Shown: positions 26,213 through 33,109 of the stretch, piece after piece
How positions within the stretch are numbered: position 1 is the first letter of the stretch
How the letters are laid out: each line of letters opens with the position of its first letter
Assembly (NCBI GenBank): GCA_009760885.1
Contig: CM019719.1
Coordinates: 24,450,084 to 24,514,083 of the forward strand
Reading direction: 5' to 3'
Source: Achatina immaculata
Lineage: Eukaryota; Mollusca; Gastropoda; Stylommatophora; Achatinidae
DNA: 64,000 nucleotides
The notes under the pieces: model-generated
Database searches by the model: none
What the model saw: the letters and a program-made list of their open reading frames with translations, nothing else
What the model was told of the DNA's origin: nothing
Program-made: the position numbers and the translations under genes

Positions 26213-26729
26213 TGCCAGTACTGGAAAAAGTAATCAATGTGGTGAGAAGCACATCATTCTGCCATTTTGCGACCTGGTTAAGGTGGTTATTTTTTTTCAG
26301 TCCCAATGTGGAGCTAAAAAGCATGGGGTGTGCGTTACTTCTCTTGCAGACTCCACAATCATGAGGACAATGGCCCTTTAGCCAGGCTAGGTCTGTCATC
26401 TACCAACGGAAAGGTGAGACAGGGTCTTGGTCAGTTATGGTACGCTGACTGCCAAATCGAACAGCATTCTTCGCTGCCCCTCTCCCCTCCTAAATGTCTG
26501 TCAGGTGATATCTATCAAATTACATACCTTTATAGCCAACAAGATAGACGCGAAATCCTTCCTTTGCAAAACTCAAAGCGTGGTACTGCATTCGGGGACT
26601 ACGGCCGATGTCCCCTAAAACAACAATACATACACTGCGGGATGCTCTAAACACAAAGTTCACAAGAAAATACAAGATTACGAAAACAATCGGGGTATAA
26701 AACAAAATGTCTAGAGACAACGACATCAT
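710..26729 (-). CDS. ALG1: ALG1, chitobiosyldiphosphodolichol beta-mannosyltransferase (11 exons, 3' end outside window)
   Basis: ALG1 (family GT33, GT-B fold) adds the first mannose from GDP-mannose to GlcNAc2-PP-dolichol on the cytosolic face of the ER. Exons: 26528-26729, 24457-24537, 23937-24040, 22457-22605, 14144-14233, 13638-13748, 12110-12216, 7910-7948, 5759-5827, 2359-2469, 710-824. All junctions are GT-AG and the reading frame is open throughout, giving 392 codons plus 2 nt. Residues about 9-28 form a hydrophobic N-terminal anchor. [20 protein letters not shown] follows at about 36-55, VIDWHNYG at 152-159, VCVITGKGP near 312-321, and [16 protein letters not shown] in exon 11, the nucleotide-sugar site region. 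An in-frame TAA at 26766-26768 precedes the first ATG; a second ATG follows directly. Human ALG1 is 464 residues, so about 70 C-terminal residues lie off the left edge. Introns are crowded with repeats but no exon is broken. Confidence 0.95.
1389..1552. repeat. GAT-rich minisatellite, about 30-bp units
   Basis: About four degenerate units of GGTAGTAACTCTGATGGTAT followed by ATGATG runs, in ALG1 intron 10. Confidence 0.85.
2064..2210 (+). mobile_element. R1: relic of GAA-tailed modular retroposon
   Basis: A diverged piece of the 108-bp module: GGTGAAATATGCCTAAACCG, CAGGGATGAAAC, then TTCTAGAGGTTGGTCACGTC. Both ends are missing and no duplication is visible. It is an old copy in ALG1 intron 10. 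Confidence 0.75.
2359..2469 (-). CDS. ALG1: ALG1 exon 10
   Basis: The acceptor is CTCATAAAG|GGAAA, slightly weak because A precedes the AG; the donor is TTGG|GTAAGT. Its 111 nt encode [20 protein letters not shown], then [16 protein letters not shown], matching human GKGPLREYYSRLI and PWLEAEDYPLLLG. Confidence 0.94.
2776..4500 (-). mobile_element. mariner element 1, degenerate transposase, split by a MITE
   Basis: One terminal repeat begins ACGAGGAGCATTCAGAAAGT at 2776. Minus-strand coding from 4500 down to 3903 gives a mariner transposase with [31 protein letters not shown] and [19 protein letters not shown] blocks (one catalytic Asp is in TGDE). The C-terminal part continues beyond the 3259-3902 insertion, down to about 2850, with frame breaks (FHRVQPHKN, then WTI/YYPIHP-like residues). 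The other terminal repeat is not seen; homology stops at a GT microsatellite near 4470-4510. It is inactive. Confidence 0.88.
3259..3902. mobile_element. piggyBac-type MITE, copy 1
   Basis: Flanked by TTAA on both sides (3259-3262, 3899-3902). The ends are inverted: TTAACTCTTCCCGTG on the left and CAGGGAAAGAGTTAA on the right. It has no transposase. The interior shares blocks with the element at 59579-60269 (CGGGTCTTG, GGGGGTATAGTTGTAAAA, GTAGTGTGATGTTTTTAG). It sits inside mariner 1, so it is the younger insertion. Confidence 0.85.
4700..4770. other. possible Penelope-end motif with CTGATGA core
   Basis: CTGATGAAGGAGCAAGCTGAAG at 4718 has the two blocks of a hammerhead-like core (CTGATGA, then GAA), but the second block reads GAAG instead of GAAA. 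It is short and degenerate; it may be the end of a Penelope-like element. Confidence 0.3.
5433..5767. repeat. 67-bp minisatellite, 5 units, overlapping the ALG1 exon 9 donor
   Basis: Five units start with ACACATCAACAGTTTGATAA and end with GAGCACAAACCTGTGATA. The unit next to exon 9 includes the exon's last bases and its GT donor read on the minus strand. Units 1, 2, 4 and 5 keep the donor; unit 3 carries CACAAACTTGTG and loses the CAG|GT form. Confidence 0.95.
5759..5827 (-). CDS. ALG1: ALG1 exon 9
   Basis: The acceptor is TTGTGCACAG|AATATG and the donor ATCACAG|GTTTGT. Its 69 nt encode [20 protein letters not shown], then IT. The last bases and the donor lie in the final unit of a 67-bp tandem array (5433-5767) that repeats this donor downstream. 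Confidence 0.92.
6110..6890 (-). mobile_element. LINE reverse-transcriptase fragment
   Basis: Minus-strand coding contains [20 protein letters not shown] (the FADD/YADD catalytic box), then NAKKTKLM, followed to the left by a C-terminal stretch ([16 protein letters not shown]) typical of endonuclease-RT LINEs. It is broken by stops and frameshifts, and lies in ALG1 intron 8. Confidence 0.75.
7062..7283. repeat. 57-bp minisatellite, about 4 units
   Basis: Units of ATGCTAGCACTAGGGTTGGT, then GAATCATAGCTGATCAAGAC, then ACTAACTCATAGATGAT. They are nearly identical, and the array directly abuts the dispersed repeat at 7290. Confidence 0.9.
7290..7530 (-). repeat. dispersed repeat copy with internal 45-bp triplication
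   Basis: Shares GCTAAAAAGCA...GTGCGCAATGCTTCTTTAGC and TCCACCACTGTGGTGA-like blocks with 26300-26480 and 56930-57090. Here a 45-bp block containing CACCACAGTCCCCATGGTGG is present three times at about 7329-7466. The repeated open translations across it are an effect of the 45-bp (15-codon) period, not a gene. Confidence 0.75.
7910..7948 (-). CDS. ALG1: ALG1 exon 8 (39-nt microexon)
   Basis: The acceptor is TGTTTCAG|AGGAT and the donor GAAG|GTAGGT. It encodes [13 protein letters not shown] with flanking bases, continuing SSTSWT from exon 7 exactly as in human (TEDEDFSILLAALE). Phases are 1 in and 1 out. Confidence 0.9.
8070..9173 (-). mobile_element. LINE-a fragment with target-site duplication
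   Basis: Minus-strand coding ends with [20 protein letters not shown] and a [14 protein letters not shown] block. Further right it includes RT residues [15 protein letters not shown] and DFADDITLI. The 3' end carries an ATAAG-like tail (CTTATCTTATATCC on the plus strand). AATGAAACTAT is repeated at 8059-8069 and 9174-9184, an 11-bp duplication. It is 5'-truncated, and about 26 bp at the 5' end do not match other copies. It lies in ALG1 intron 7. Confidence 0.88.
9240..11560 (+). mobile_element. I-type (RNase H-bearing) LINE, 3' half, split by LINE-b
   Basis: Plus-strand coding starts at [20 protein letters not shown], passes through [24 protein letters not shown] residues and reaches [10 protein letters not shown], the first RNase H aspartate. 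It resumes after the 9926-10733 insertion and ends with [20 protein letters not shown] and [11 protein letters not shown]. Order and motifs match the RT C-terminus, RNase H and Cys-rich tail of the I/Jockey-like LINEs common in molluscs. It is frameshifted and inactive. Confidence 0.85.
9926..10733 (-). mobile_element. LINE-b (RTE/BovB-like) insertion inside the I-type LINE
   Basis: CTGTAGAA is duplicated at 9918-9925 and 10734-10741. The tail is AATC repeats (GATT on the coding strand). Minus-strand coding includes [40 protein letters not shown] and [20 protein letters not shown], the usual end of RTE-clade polyproteins. It is 5'-truncated and lies antisense to its host. Confidence 0.9.
11570..11745. 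repeat. degenerate 42-46-bp tandem repeat followed by a 24-G run
   Basis: Repeats of GGTCATACTATACCTGGAGC and GCACTAAACCATACTATACC with spacing near 45 bp, just beyond the end of the I-type LINE. An uninterrupted G tract follows at 11722-11745. Confidence 0.75.
12110..12216 (-). CDS. ALG1: ALG1 exon 7
   Basis: The acceptor is TTCCTCAG|GGGAC and the donor GGACAG|GTGAGT. Its 107 nt include FTERN and [12 protein letters not shown], the linker into the C-terminal Rossmann domain (human [17 protein letters not shown]). Confidence 0.95.
12400..12830. repeat. 51-bp minisatellite, 4 clean plus degenerate units
   Basis: Unit: CTGTGTACCATGGGAGCTCA, then AGATATTCTGATTATGTTTT, then ATCCATATTCC. Fifty-one is a multiple of 3, so several frames stay open, but it encodes nothing recognisable. 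It lies in ALG1 intron 6. Confidence 0.95.
13268..13590. repeat. 22-bp minisatellite, about 15 units
   Basis: Unit TCTACTAGCAGATACAGAGA plus TT, with few variants. Direct tandem repeats without spacers. It lies in ALG1 intron 6, about 50 bp past the exon 6 donor. Confidence 0.95.
13638..13748 (-). CDS. ALG1: ALG1 exon 6
   Basis: The acceptor follows a poly-T tract (TTTTCAG|GGCC) and the donor is TCAAG|GTGAGT. Its 111 nt encode [20 protein letters not shown], then [16 protein letters not shown], matching human [20 protein letters not shown]. Confidence 0.94.
14144..14233 (-). CDS. ALG1: ALG1 exon 5
   Basis: The acceptor is GCCAG|GTATG and the donor ATCAG|GTGGGT. Its 90 nt encode [20 protein letters not shown], then VDLEYNWKI, matching human YEKFFGRLSHLNLCVTNAM. 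It lies just left of a mariner end at 14260. Confidence 0.95.
14260..16130 (-). mobile_element. mariner element 2, degenerate transposase, split by LINE-c
   Basis: The left end starts ACGAGGGATGATTGATAAGT at 14261. Minus-strand transposase blocks, N to [18 protein letters not shown] (helix-turn-helix region near 16050), [59 protein letters not shown], and [12 protein letters not shown]. The three Asp positions of a mariner (TMDE, QDN, APLDY) are visible, but stops and frameshifts interrupt. The right terminal repeat is not found before 16160. Confidence 0.88.
14298..15018 (+). mobile_element. LINE-c (RTE-like) 3' fragment nested in mariner 2
   Basis: ATAAGGTACA is duplicated at 14288-14297 and 15019-15028, inside the mariner end. 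Plus-strand coding: [40 protein letters not shown], then [20 protein letters not shown] and the tail GATGATGATGAT. It is 5'-truncated, with frame breaks. Confidence 0.92.
16169..17363 (-). mobile_element. R2: full-length GAA-tailed modular retroposon
   Basis: Read on the minus strand it starts GGTTCTAAGGACTGTTATAG near 17362 and ends with a (GAA)n tail at about 16169-16185. ACTTGGTGTTT (16158-16168) and ACTTCGTGTTT (17364-17374) form an 11-bp duplication with one mismatch. Three 88-bp modules with GTTGGACTTTCTCACCGGAA lie at about 16396-16650. It is non-coding, in ALG1 intron 4. Confidence 0.88.
18010..19890 (-). mobile_element. LINE-a, longest copy (RT domain)
   Basis: Minus-strand coding, right to left: [16 protein letters not shown] (about 19480), frameshift, then [80 protein letters not shown], then [14 protein letters not shown] (the catalytic box with FVDD), and the C-terminal [13 protein letters not shown] block. 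Near the right end it reaches the linker preceding the RT. The endonuclease is absent. It lies in ALG1 intron 4. Confidence 0.88.
19990..20287 (+). mobile_element. LINE-b 3' fragment
   Basis: Plus-strand coding: [57 protein letters not shown], then a GATTGACTGATT tail. It is a severely 5'-truncated copy. Confidence 0.85.
20785..22325 (+). mobile_element. R3: longest GAA-tailed modular retroposon
   Basis: It starts GGTTCTAAGGACTGTTACTG at 20785 and ends in GAAGAAGAAG at 22325. ATCATTTCTCTT is repeated exactly at 20773-20784 and 22326-22337. Modules in order: two of about 190 bp (20990-21360), each with GAATTGCATGAACCGG or GGCGAGATTC-type cores; about three of 108 bp (21411-21720) with CTCTGCTCTAGAGG and GGTGAAATATGCCTAAACCG; and three of 88 bp (21833-22090) with TTTTCCGGTGAGAAAGTCCA. 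An inverted pair GGTAGATGAG...CTCATCTACC lies near 20968-21002. No RT or other protein domain is found. Confidence 0.9.
22457..22605 (-). CDS. ALG1: ALG1 exon 4
   Basis: The acceptor is TTGTAG|AAT and the donor GATG|GTAAGA. Its 149 nt start with NPPSIPT and contain [11 protein letters not shown], the most recognisable ALG1 signature. It leaves phase 2; the tryptophan codon TG|G is completed in exon 5. Confidence 0.95.
23162..23828 (+). mobile_element. R4: 5'-truncated GAA-tailed modular retroposon
   Basis: AGCTATTTAGT is repeated at 23151-23161 and 23829-23839. The copy starts inside a 108-bp module (TGGTGAAATATGCCTAAACC) and runs to a GAAGAAGAAGAAG tail. It lies in ALG1 intron 3, about 110 bp from exon 3. 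The 5' truncation with an intact tail is what target-primed reverse transcription produces. Confidence 0.9.
23937..24040 (-). CDS. ALG1: ALG1 exon 3
   Basis: The acceptor is TTTTACAG|GA and the donor ATACAG|GTTAG. Its 104 nt encode [20 protein letters not shown], then [15 protein letters not shown]. This corresponds to the membrane-associated amphipathic stretch before the conserved QNPPS. It ends in phase 0. Confidence 0.92.
24206..24229. repeat. 24-G homopolymer
   Basis: An uninterrupted G run in ALG1 intron 2. Confidence 0.9.
24457..24537 (-). CDS. ALG1: ALG1 exon 2
   Basis: The acceptor is CTGTAG|GG and the donor GCAA|GTGAGT. Its 81 nt give [20 protein letters not shown] and then TPAFLA, matching the ALG1 stretch KPHDELLQNNRI. 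It is too short for an ORF scan and was found by homology and splice phase (1 in, 1 out). Confidence 0.9.
25669..25737. repeat. 18-bp tandem repeat, about 4 units
   Basis: Units of GAGAACTCAACCCTGTCT in ALG1 intron 1. The open frame over it (25430-25951, plus) shows no recognisable domain. Confidence 0.85.
26155..26211. repeat. (GAAA)n microsatellite
   Basis: About 14 perfect AAAG units in ALG1 intron 1. Confidence 0.97.
26290..26480 (+). repeat. dispersed repeat copy beside ALG1 exon 1
   Basis: Shares AGCTAAAAAGCATGGGGTGT, CAGACTCCACAATCATGAGG and CCAGGCTAGGTCTGTCA with 56930-57090 and, inverted, with 7290-7530. It ends about 50 bp from the exon 1 donor. Confidence 0.7.
26528..26729 (-). 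CDS. ALG1: ALG1 exon 1
   Basis: Encodes residues 1-67 plus one base: the hydrophobic membrane anchor and the [17 protein letters not shown] motif. The donor is AAAG|GTATGT. It joins exon 2 as G|GG, a glycine codon. Confidence 0.95.
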
Positions 26730-26925
26730 GAATCTAATATCAGCAGATGCAACAAATCTAAAACTTTAATCGCTTGTCTTCCACGTGAACATAGTCGTTA
26801 TTTCTGGTCCGTTGAACCAGCAGACATTTAAAGTTTTACTTCTCTAACTCTTGAGAAAGAGAGTTACTATTTTTCGTTTATATTCGCAACAGTGGTTTCA
26901 GTGTTACACAGACTGCATTCCGGTG
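26730..26925 (-). promoter_or_regulatory. presumed ALG1 promoter and 5' UTR
   Basis: The only non-repetitive sequence upstream of the ALG1 start; a Penelope-like element begins at about 26925. I see no TATA box at a convincing position. The assignment rests on location alone. Confidence 0.4.
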
Positions 26926-28545
26926 TATAAACTAGGAAAAAGGTAGGAGCAGCTTTATTAACGATTACAAAGTTGTGACGTTTCGGCATGAGCCTTAGTC
27001 ATACAAAAATATACAGGACGAATAAATGGAGAGAGGAGATAAAGTATAGATTCACATGAATGCTATATTAAAATAAAAAATAGAGCACTTAGCTGTAACT
27101 TGTAAGAAGATGTGGCTTGTCCGACGATGTGTGTCAGAAGTGAGCATGGTAGAGCGTACAGACTGTTTAAATGGAGACCTATTATGTGTGGTCGGTAGGT
27201 CGTAACTGGAGGTGGTGAGTGGAGAAACCGTGGAAGAGAGAGAGAGCGATACAATGTTAACCTAGCCAGGAAAAGGTGAAATAGATTATTATAGTTAAGG
27301 TAGAGGGGTTGCAGTGTGATGCTGTGAGGAGGTTCTGAACTATGTGTAACAAGTATGAGGGGAGCGGAGCTTAGTGGAGAGGGATTATAATTGTTGAAGA
27401 GGAGAATGTTAGGTGTAGCTGAATAGTATGTGAATCCCTCATGATGAGTGAGGATAGTTTTGAGAAAGGTGATCGTTTTCGTTTCGCAGACTACCTGGCA
27501 GGTAACGCAGCGGAGGCGGTTACATTTTCTGGTGCCAACATATGTAAGGTTCCGCTTCAAGTGGATGTGGACGATGATGTCCTTAAGGTTTGGCTCACGT
27601 TTGTATGCTAACAGGGGTGGATCAGAGAAAATATCGCTAGTGTCGGGGTCGAGTTGGATTAGTGGCAAACGACAATAACGAATTTTATTAACCATCTGAC
27701 CATGCGGGTGAAAAGGCAGTACTAGCTTAACTCTGTCATATGGAGTAACAGGCTTTTTTCTGAATGCTTCTTTGCGGCTCACTAGTTGAATACGGTTGAA
27801 GGCTTCACGAATGACATTTTCTGGGTAGTGGTGATGACGAAAAAATTCTAATAACTTGTTGGACTGATCTATAAAGTCCAAATTATCCTGACATGTGCGG
27901 CAAAGACGGAGGAGTTGGGAGTATGGGGTGCTTCAGGGTGGGAGGAGGTGTAAAGTAAATAGGTGTGGCTGTTGGTGGGCTTGTAAAATACAGAGGTGGC
28001 AAGCCTGTTTGTGCCAACAGAAATTTTAATGTCTAAAAAGTTGACAGATTTGTCAGAAATTTCATAAGTGTTATGTTATTGTTAAGTGAGTTAGCGAATT
28101 CAACAAATTTTTAAAAATCTTCCTGAGACATACTGGTTGACTCCAGTGCCATCATCGATGTACCTTTTATAGAATTCTGGAAGTCTGCCAGTGTAAGTTT
28201 CCCATAATTTGACTTCCAGAAAGCCCATAAATGGACATGCATAACTGGGACCCATTTTCGTTCACATGGCAACACCACTGATTTGCTCAAAGTATTCACC
28301 ATTGAATTCGAAAGAATTTAGGTTTAGTACTAGCTGTGTAAGTCTGATTATGGTGTCAGTGCTAGTGGTGGGGTGAGGGTCTTTGTAGAGAAAATAGCGG
28401 AGTGCTAAGAGTCCATCCTCGTGGGGGATAAAGGTGTATAGGGAGCAGACATCAAGGAGAAAGATGTGATAGGTGTGATCGTATCAAAAGTTGGGCGTGG
28501 TTGGTATCTTTCAAAAAGGAGGGTAGTTTGTGTGCTAGCGCATTC
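26925..28545 (-). mobile_element. Penelope-like element, RT C-terminal half, no visible GIY-YIG domain
   Basis: On the minus strand the RT region near 28300-28110 reads EYFEQISGVAM, an in-frame TGA (28262-28264), TKMGPSYAC, then EFYKRYIDDGTGVNQYVSGR with the catalytic YIDD. The 272-codon frame 27881-27063 continues with FFRHHHYPENVIREAFNRI, EPNLKDIIVHIHLKRN and GTRKCNRLRCVTCQ, the Cys-rich linker typical of Penelope. A GIY-YIG nuclease should follow but is not recognisable. The terminal sequence contains GCCGAAACGTCACAACTTTG (minus strand). It is truncated at about 28545. Confidence 0.85.
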
Positions 28546-29490
28546 CAATGGTTCTCAAACTTATGTAGAGACCCAAAGTAGGCTCGCAGAGGGTCTGAGT
28601 AGGGCAAGAAGGGGTCTGAATAAGATCTCACAGGGTCTGAGGTAGGGTTGCGAGACGGTATGAAAAATCCTTAGGAGACTGGAGATCTTACAGGATAAAC
28701 ATCGTATAATGATATATAATGGAACAAAATAATTTCTACAAATGAAAAAAAAAGCTTGTAACAAGAAAATTGCGTAATCTAATATTAGATTACTGTGTAA
28801 CATTCAAATGACTGTCTCTTTTAGAAAAATCTTATTTATATGCGAGGCAAACAGTAAACGGAGGCATTATAATTAAAGCGAATTTCGATATTTCAGGTAT
28901 CGTTTACTTGAAATAATCGAATATAAAATGCTCCAGAAGTCATTAACAGTGATAAAGGCTCGCGTAAAGAGTTAATATTAGAAGACCGTATTTGAAACCG
29001 TTAGATGTTTGTAGAGTTGCATATCATCATTTTGCTCTCATGGCTACAGTCCTTTGGCGAGCCCCTGAGACATATTTAGGCAATAAGTGTTAGTGCCTAT
29101 ATTTTTCATGACACGTCGCCACATTAGATGTTAATGTGGTCAGTAGCACGAATTGTTATCTTTCTGTTCCACGAAGAGTCGTGTATCCAGTAGTAAAGTT
29201 AAAGTGCCTGTGGTAACATTCTGCTCCGGATCAAACTACAGACTATCGCCATGAGAGACGAACACACTAAGCCCTTCTATACTCAGGCATCTCTCATTCT
29301 ATCAAAATTTGATTGACATAGGTGATGACAGCACATCATATTGTGTTGCAAGGCTCAATCACTTGCGCTTCGTCATTTGTCCTCAGTTCTACTGCTTGTT
29401 TCTGCCGCAGGCAATACGGTCCTCTAGACAATCGTTCTCCATTTGATCTGTTCTTTTCAATCCTCTTGACTGATGGAAAAAGTCTCACAT
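28546..29490. other. intergenic, no gene recognised
   Basis: Begins with GGTTCTCAAACTTATGTAGA and several GGGTCTGAG motifs at 28546-28680, resembling a worn DNA-transposon or hAT-like end (weak). I recognise nothing in the rest. Confidence 0.4.
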
Positions 29491-29895
29491 AAATGATTTG
29501 GAAATATAGTTTATGATCTGGGCCATCATCATTGCATTCCGAACACGTCCACAGATGCTCAGATCCCCCCTCTCAACATATCATATATCCATCAGCGTCC
29601 TGCTGCTGATAGTGCCCCTCTTGTGTTGGTACCCCTCGCGCGTCCAGTATGCCTCTCGTTTCTGACCGTGCCAGTTTGTACTTCCAGCTCTCTCAGTCTA
29701 AGCAGCGATGTGGATTTGCAGCTATCAAAGTCCTCCACTCTGCCTATCTCTATGAGAGCGTTAACAATATCACCTCGACCCAGTGGTTATCCATCTGTGA
29801 TGATGGCAGAGCCAGCCAACCTATCAGCTCTCTCATTTCCCTGGATACCCACATGCCCAGGGACATACATGAAGGTGACTGCGAATAGTTTATTT
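29490..29895 (-). mobile_element. RNase H fragment of an I/R1-type LINE
   Basis: Minus-strand coding: FMYVPGHVGIQGNERADRLA, the classic C-terminal RNase H block (H...GNERAD), followed by a stop and a tail ending EGGSEHLWTCSECNDD. It differs from the I-type LINE at 9240. Confidence 0.75.
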
Positions 29896-30039
29896 CTGCA
29901 ATGACTCAACCCATTGCCTACGTAAAGAACCTGCCTCGACCTTCTGGATCATACTCATTGAATCACTTAATGATTTGCAAATATATTATCATATACTCGT
30001 TTAACGAAGAGGACATAAAAAATACAAGCTAACTAGAGC

Positions 30040-31950
30040 AATCAATCAATCAGGTGCCGTGCCGCGTGTCGTAGGCGATCATTTCTTTCCAAAATTCCTT
30101 GTCTTTAGACTTGATTATGAGATCCGCCGGTGACTTTCTTCATAGCCACACTGACAGCCCATCCAGTAACTTCTATCTCTGTCTTCCTCTGTCTCTTCTT
30201 CCCTCAGTTTTTCCAGTTGCCACAATGTGTTCCAGTTTTCCTCTTCTCAGAAAATGTCCAACAAATCTCGCTTGTCTGCCTCTGATCTTTGCTGTAATTT
30301 GCAATTTCTTCTTCTTCTTCTTTGTTCGCGTCTACCACCAAGACCGCCCCGCGATCCTACTGAATTTATGCCTGTGGTCCACGTTAAGTTCTGTGGTCCC
30401 CCCACGGGATCCCCGAAAGGACCACATGGGGTTCAGAGTATCGCAGGGCTTTAGCCTGTATTCTTGGTGGGTCCCGGAAGCGGGATTGCGTGACACCGTG
30501 GTTTTCGTTGCACCAGTTTAGTCTAGAGTTGGACTTTCTCACCGGAAAACCTCGACGTGTTTTAAGATACCCATGTATCATCGCCGGGTGAGAAGTAGTT
30601 GCCCATCCAGTCCAGAGTTGGACTTCCTCACCGGAAAACCTCAGCGCGATTAGGATATGCATACATCCCCGCCGGGTGAGAGGTGGTTGCCTATCTAGAC
30701 TGCCCTGGTCCAGTGTCTCCGACTTCAGCATTTTGTGGTCGTGGCCGCTACCTTTCCTAGTTGTGATCAGGATGGAGCTTTTGTCCAGTAGGATGAATCC
30801 TCGCCACTAATGACTTCCACCCCTAGGTTGAGCCGGTTTAGGCATATTATCCCAGTATGGGCGTGTTTGAGACGTGACTGACCTCTAGAGCAGAGGTGCC
30901 ATGGCATGCGTAGCCTTCAAGTTTCACCCCTGGAGTGAGCCGGTTTAGGCATATTTCACCAGTATGGGTGTATATCGGGCTTGAACGACCTTTAGAGCGG
31001 AGGTGGCATGACATGCCTATCCAGCAATTTTCACCCCTGGTGCATGCCAGTTTAGGCATATTTCACCAGTGTAGGTGTATTTTGGATGTGGCTGGCCTCT
31101 AGAGCAGAGGTGCCGCGGTATGTGTAGCTCTCGCAGAGATACTACTGGACATACCGATTAAACTTCACTTTATCTTTTTCCTTCACCTTTTCACATTGAC
31201 GCCACACAGCAACCCTGATTGTTTTTCCGCATTTTCTTCCTTGGCCGGAAGGAGCTTCACTCCACGCGCGGCATTCGAAGAGTCTCGCCAGCAGTGTCTT
31301 AACCTCTAGGTTAAGCCAGTTCAAGCATTTCACCCGATATAAGTATGCTTAGGACGTCGCCGACCTCCAGACCAGAGGTGCTGTGATTTGACTGTTTGCT
31401 TCGCCTTATCCTTTCTACCACCTTTTCCACAGTGGTGCCGCGCGGCAACACATTTGCACCTTTCTTCATTGGCCGGGAGGAGCACCGCTCCACGCACGGC
31501 AGTTGAAGAATCTCGCCAGCTGTGATTTGCCATTTAACTCCAGCCTCTCTTAAGACTTCTTCGTTGGTTTTCTTAACTATCCATGGTACCTTCAACATCC
31601 ACCTTATGAACCACATTTCCATGGCCCCCATTTCTCGCTGTACTCTCTTATTCATGGACCATGCCTTACATCCATAAAACAAAATTGGCTCGATGTAACA
31701 TTTAAGTACTCGGAATCTTGTTTCCATTGATATGTTTCTCATTTTCTGGAATGCTGACTTGGCCTGAGCACATCTGCTTTTTATTTTGTTGTGACATTTC
31801 CCATCAGCTGTTATAACTGTTCCTAAGTACTTGAATCTATCAACTTGTTTCAGTTCTGTGCTATCGATGGTAATGCTACATTTTGGTAGTATTCTTTTCT
31901 TTGAGATGACCATCACTTCAGTCTTCTTTTTATTCAGGCTGAGACGTATA
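30040..31950 (-). mobile_element. LINE-b copy split by R5
   Basis: The left part (30040-30307) has the AATCAATCAATC tail and C-terminal coding. The right part (31536-31950) has [24 protein letters not shown] residues, [20 protein letters not shown] and MWFIRWMLKVPWIVKKTNEE. The two halves are contiguous in the intact relative at 9926-10733, which shows the exact insertion site of R5. Confidence 0.88.
30308..31519 (-). mobile_element. R5: GAA-tailed modular retroposon nested in LINE-b
   Basis: The host sequence CTGTAATTTGCAATTT (30292-30307) and CTGTGATTTGCCATTT (31520-31535) form a 16-bp duplication with two mismatches. The tail is at the left (TTCTTCTTCTTC). Modules of all three sizes are present. 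The 5' end stops at the GGCGAGATTC part, so it is 5'-truncated. Confidence 0.88.
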
Positions 31951-32029
31951 TTAGACGAATATTTTGGCTAAAACCATATGAAATAACATATTGCTAATAT
32001 AAATGCAGATGAAGCCATTGGCTTCTATT

Positions 32030-32280
32030 ATCGGAGAAAGACACCAGCGATGGGTGATGCATGCGCTTCAGATAACTGGTAACTCATTACCAAAAATAAC
32101 ACTGAGATGAACACCTCAGGGGTACAGGAGTAAGGGCAGGCCAAAGGAGACACGGAGAAGAACAGAGAGGATATTTAATTAATAGAGGGCTCACCTGGGC
32201 AAGAGCGAGAGAAAAAAAAATGCCTTTGCGGAAACCCTGTTCCTTGGACACTTAGAAGTTCAGGGACAGATACTCATTTT
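32030..32280 (+). mobile_element. LINE C-terminal fragment
   Basis: Plus-strand coding reads TPQGYRSKGRPKETRRRTER, then RAHLGKSERK, the usual GRPK..WRR end of endonuclease-RT LINEs, interrupted by stops. It is related to 54283-54490 and to 60270-60350. Confidence 0.7.
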
Positions 32281-33109
32281 GGTCTACATCATAGTCGAGG
32301 TTCCTCCATAAGTTGAGGATATAATATATGCCTTTTTGAGGTGGAAAGGGGGAGGGTAAGGCTACCAGATATTCTTGTTAAACGCCCGATTCATATTAAT
32401 CTTCTTCTGCTGATTGTTGTCATCATGGATGGAAGCTTAGTACGATTCAGGAACTCAAACTTGGCTACTGTGTCCTGCCACTTAAAGACGGAAGGCTACA
32501 CGAAAGTGCTAAATGTAGTTTTGTGACACAGTGAAAACATCGAAGTTTGTGTACAGAATAGAAAGGGGCAGAAGAGATCGGATTAGTTTATAAACTTAAC
32601 AAACATTTTACGCACGAAGCACGTCCGAAGAGGTGCAACCACGCAGGTTTGACTTTAAAAAAAAAAAGCAATACAGGAAGTTATGGACTGATCAGCATAA
32701 CTCACCATTTATCGACCAAATGCTGCAACACGCGACTCATAAGCAAGTGACCGTCTCCAGACTACGCGTAGGACACTGCTAATTGTGAGCACGCCTTGGC
32801 CGCCTCAACCTCTATCTATAATGAAAGACAAACTGTGGGGCGTACAGCAAGACCGCCAAAAGATTACATAATTTATCTCGTCTTTTATAAATTCCGTGGC
32901 TAGAAACATGGAAAGCAGAAGAAGAATCCTATGCCAGACTTCCCTGTTTTCCGGGACAGTTCCAGTTTTTAAATTAAACATCAAACAATGTCACGCAGAT
33001 GACACAAGCCGCCTGGCACTTGAGAACCGCTGCATTCAAAATTATGGACGCTGGAACCACATGGGTTAAACTCGCTGTTTAGCTACACGTAACATTCTCT
33101 TCAATCATT
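32281..33109. other. intergenic, no gene recognised
   Basis: Several short open stretches without recognisable domains. Confidence 0.4.

Noticed and set aside
27063..27881. 272-codon open frame as a host gene
   Set aside because: The sequence is the C-terminal part of a Penelope-like reverse transcriptase with its Cys-rich linker.
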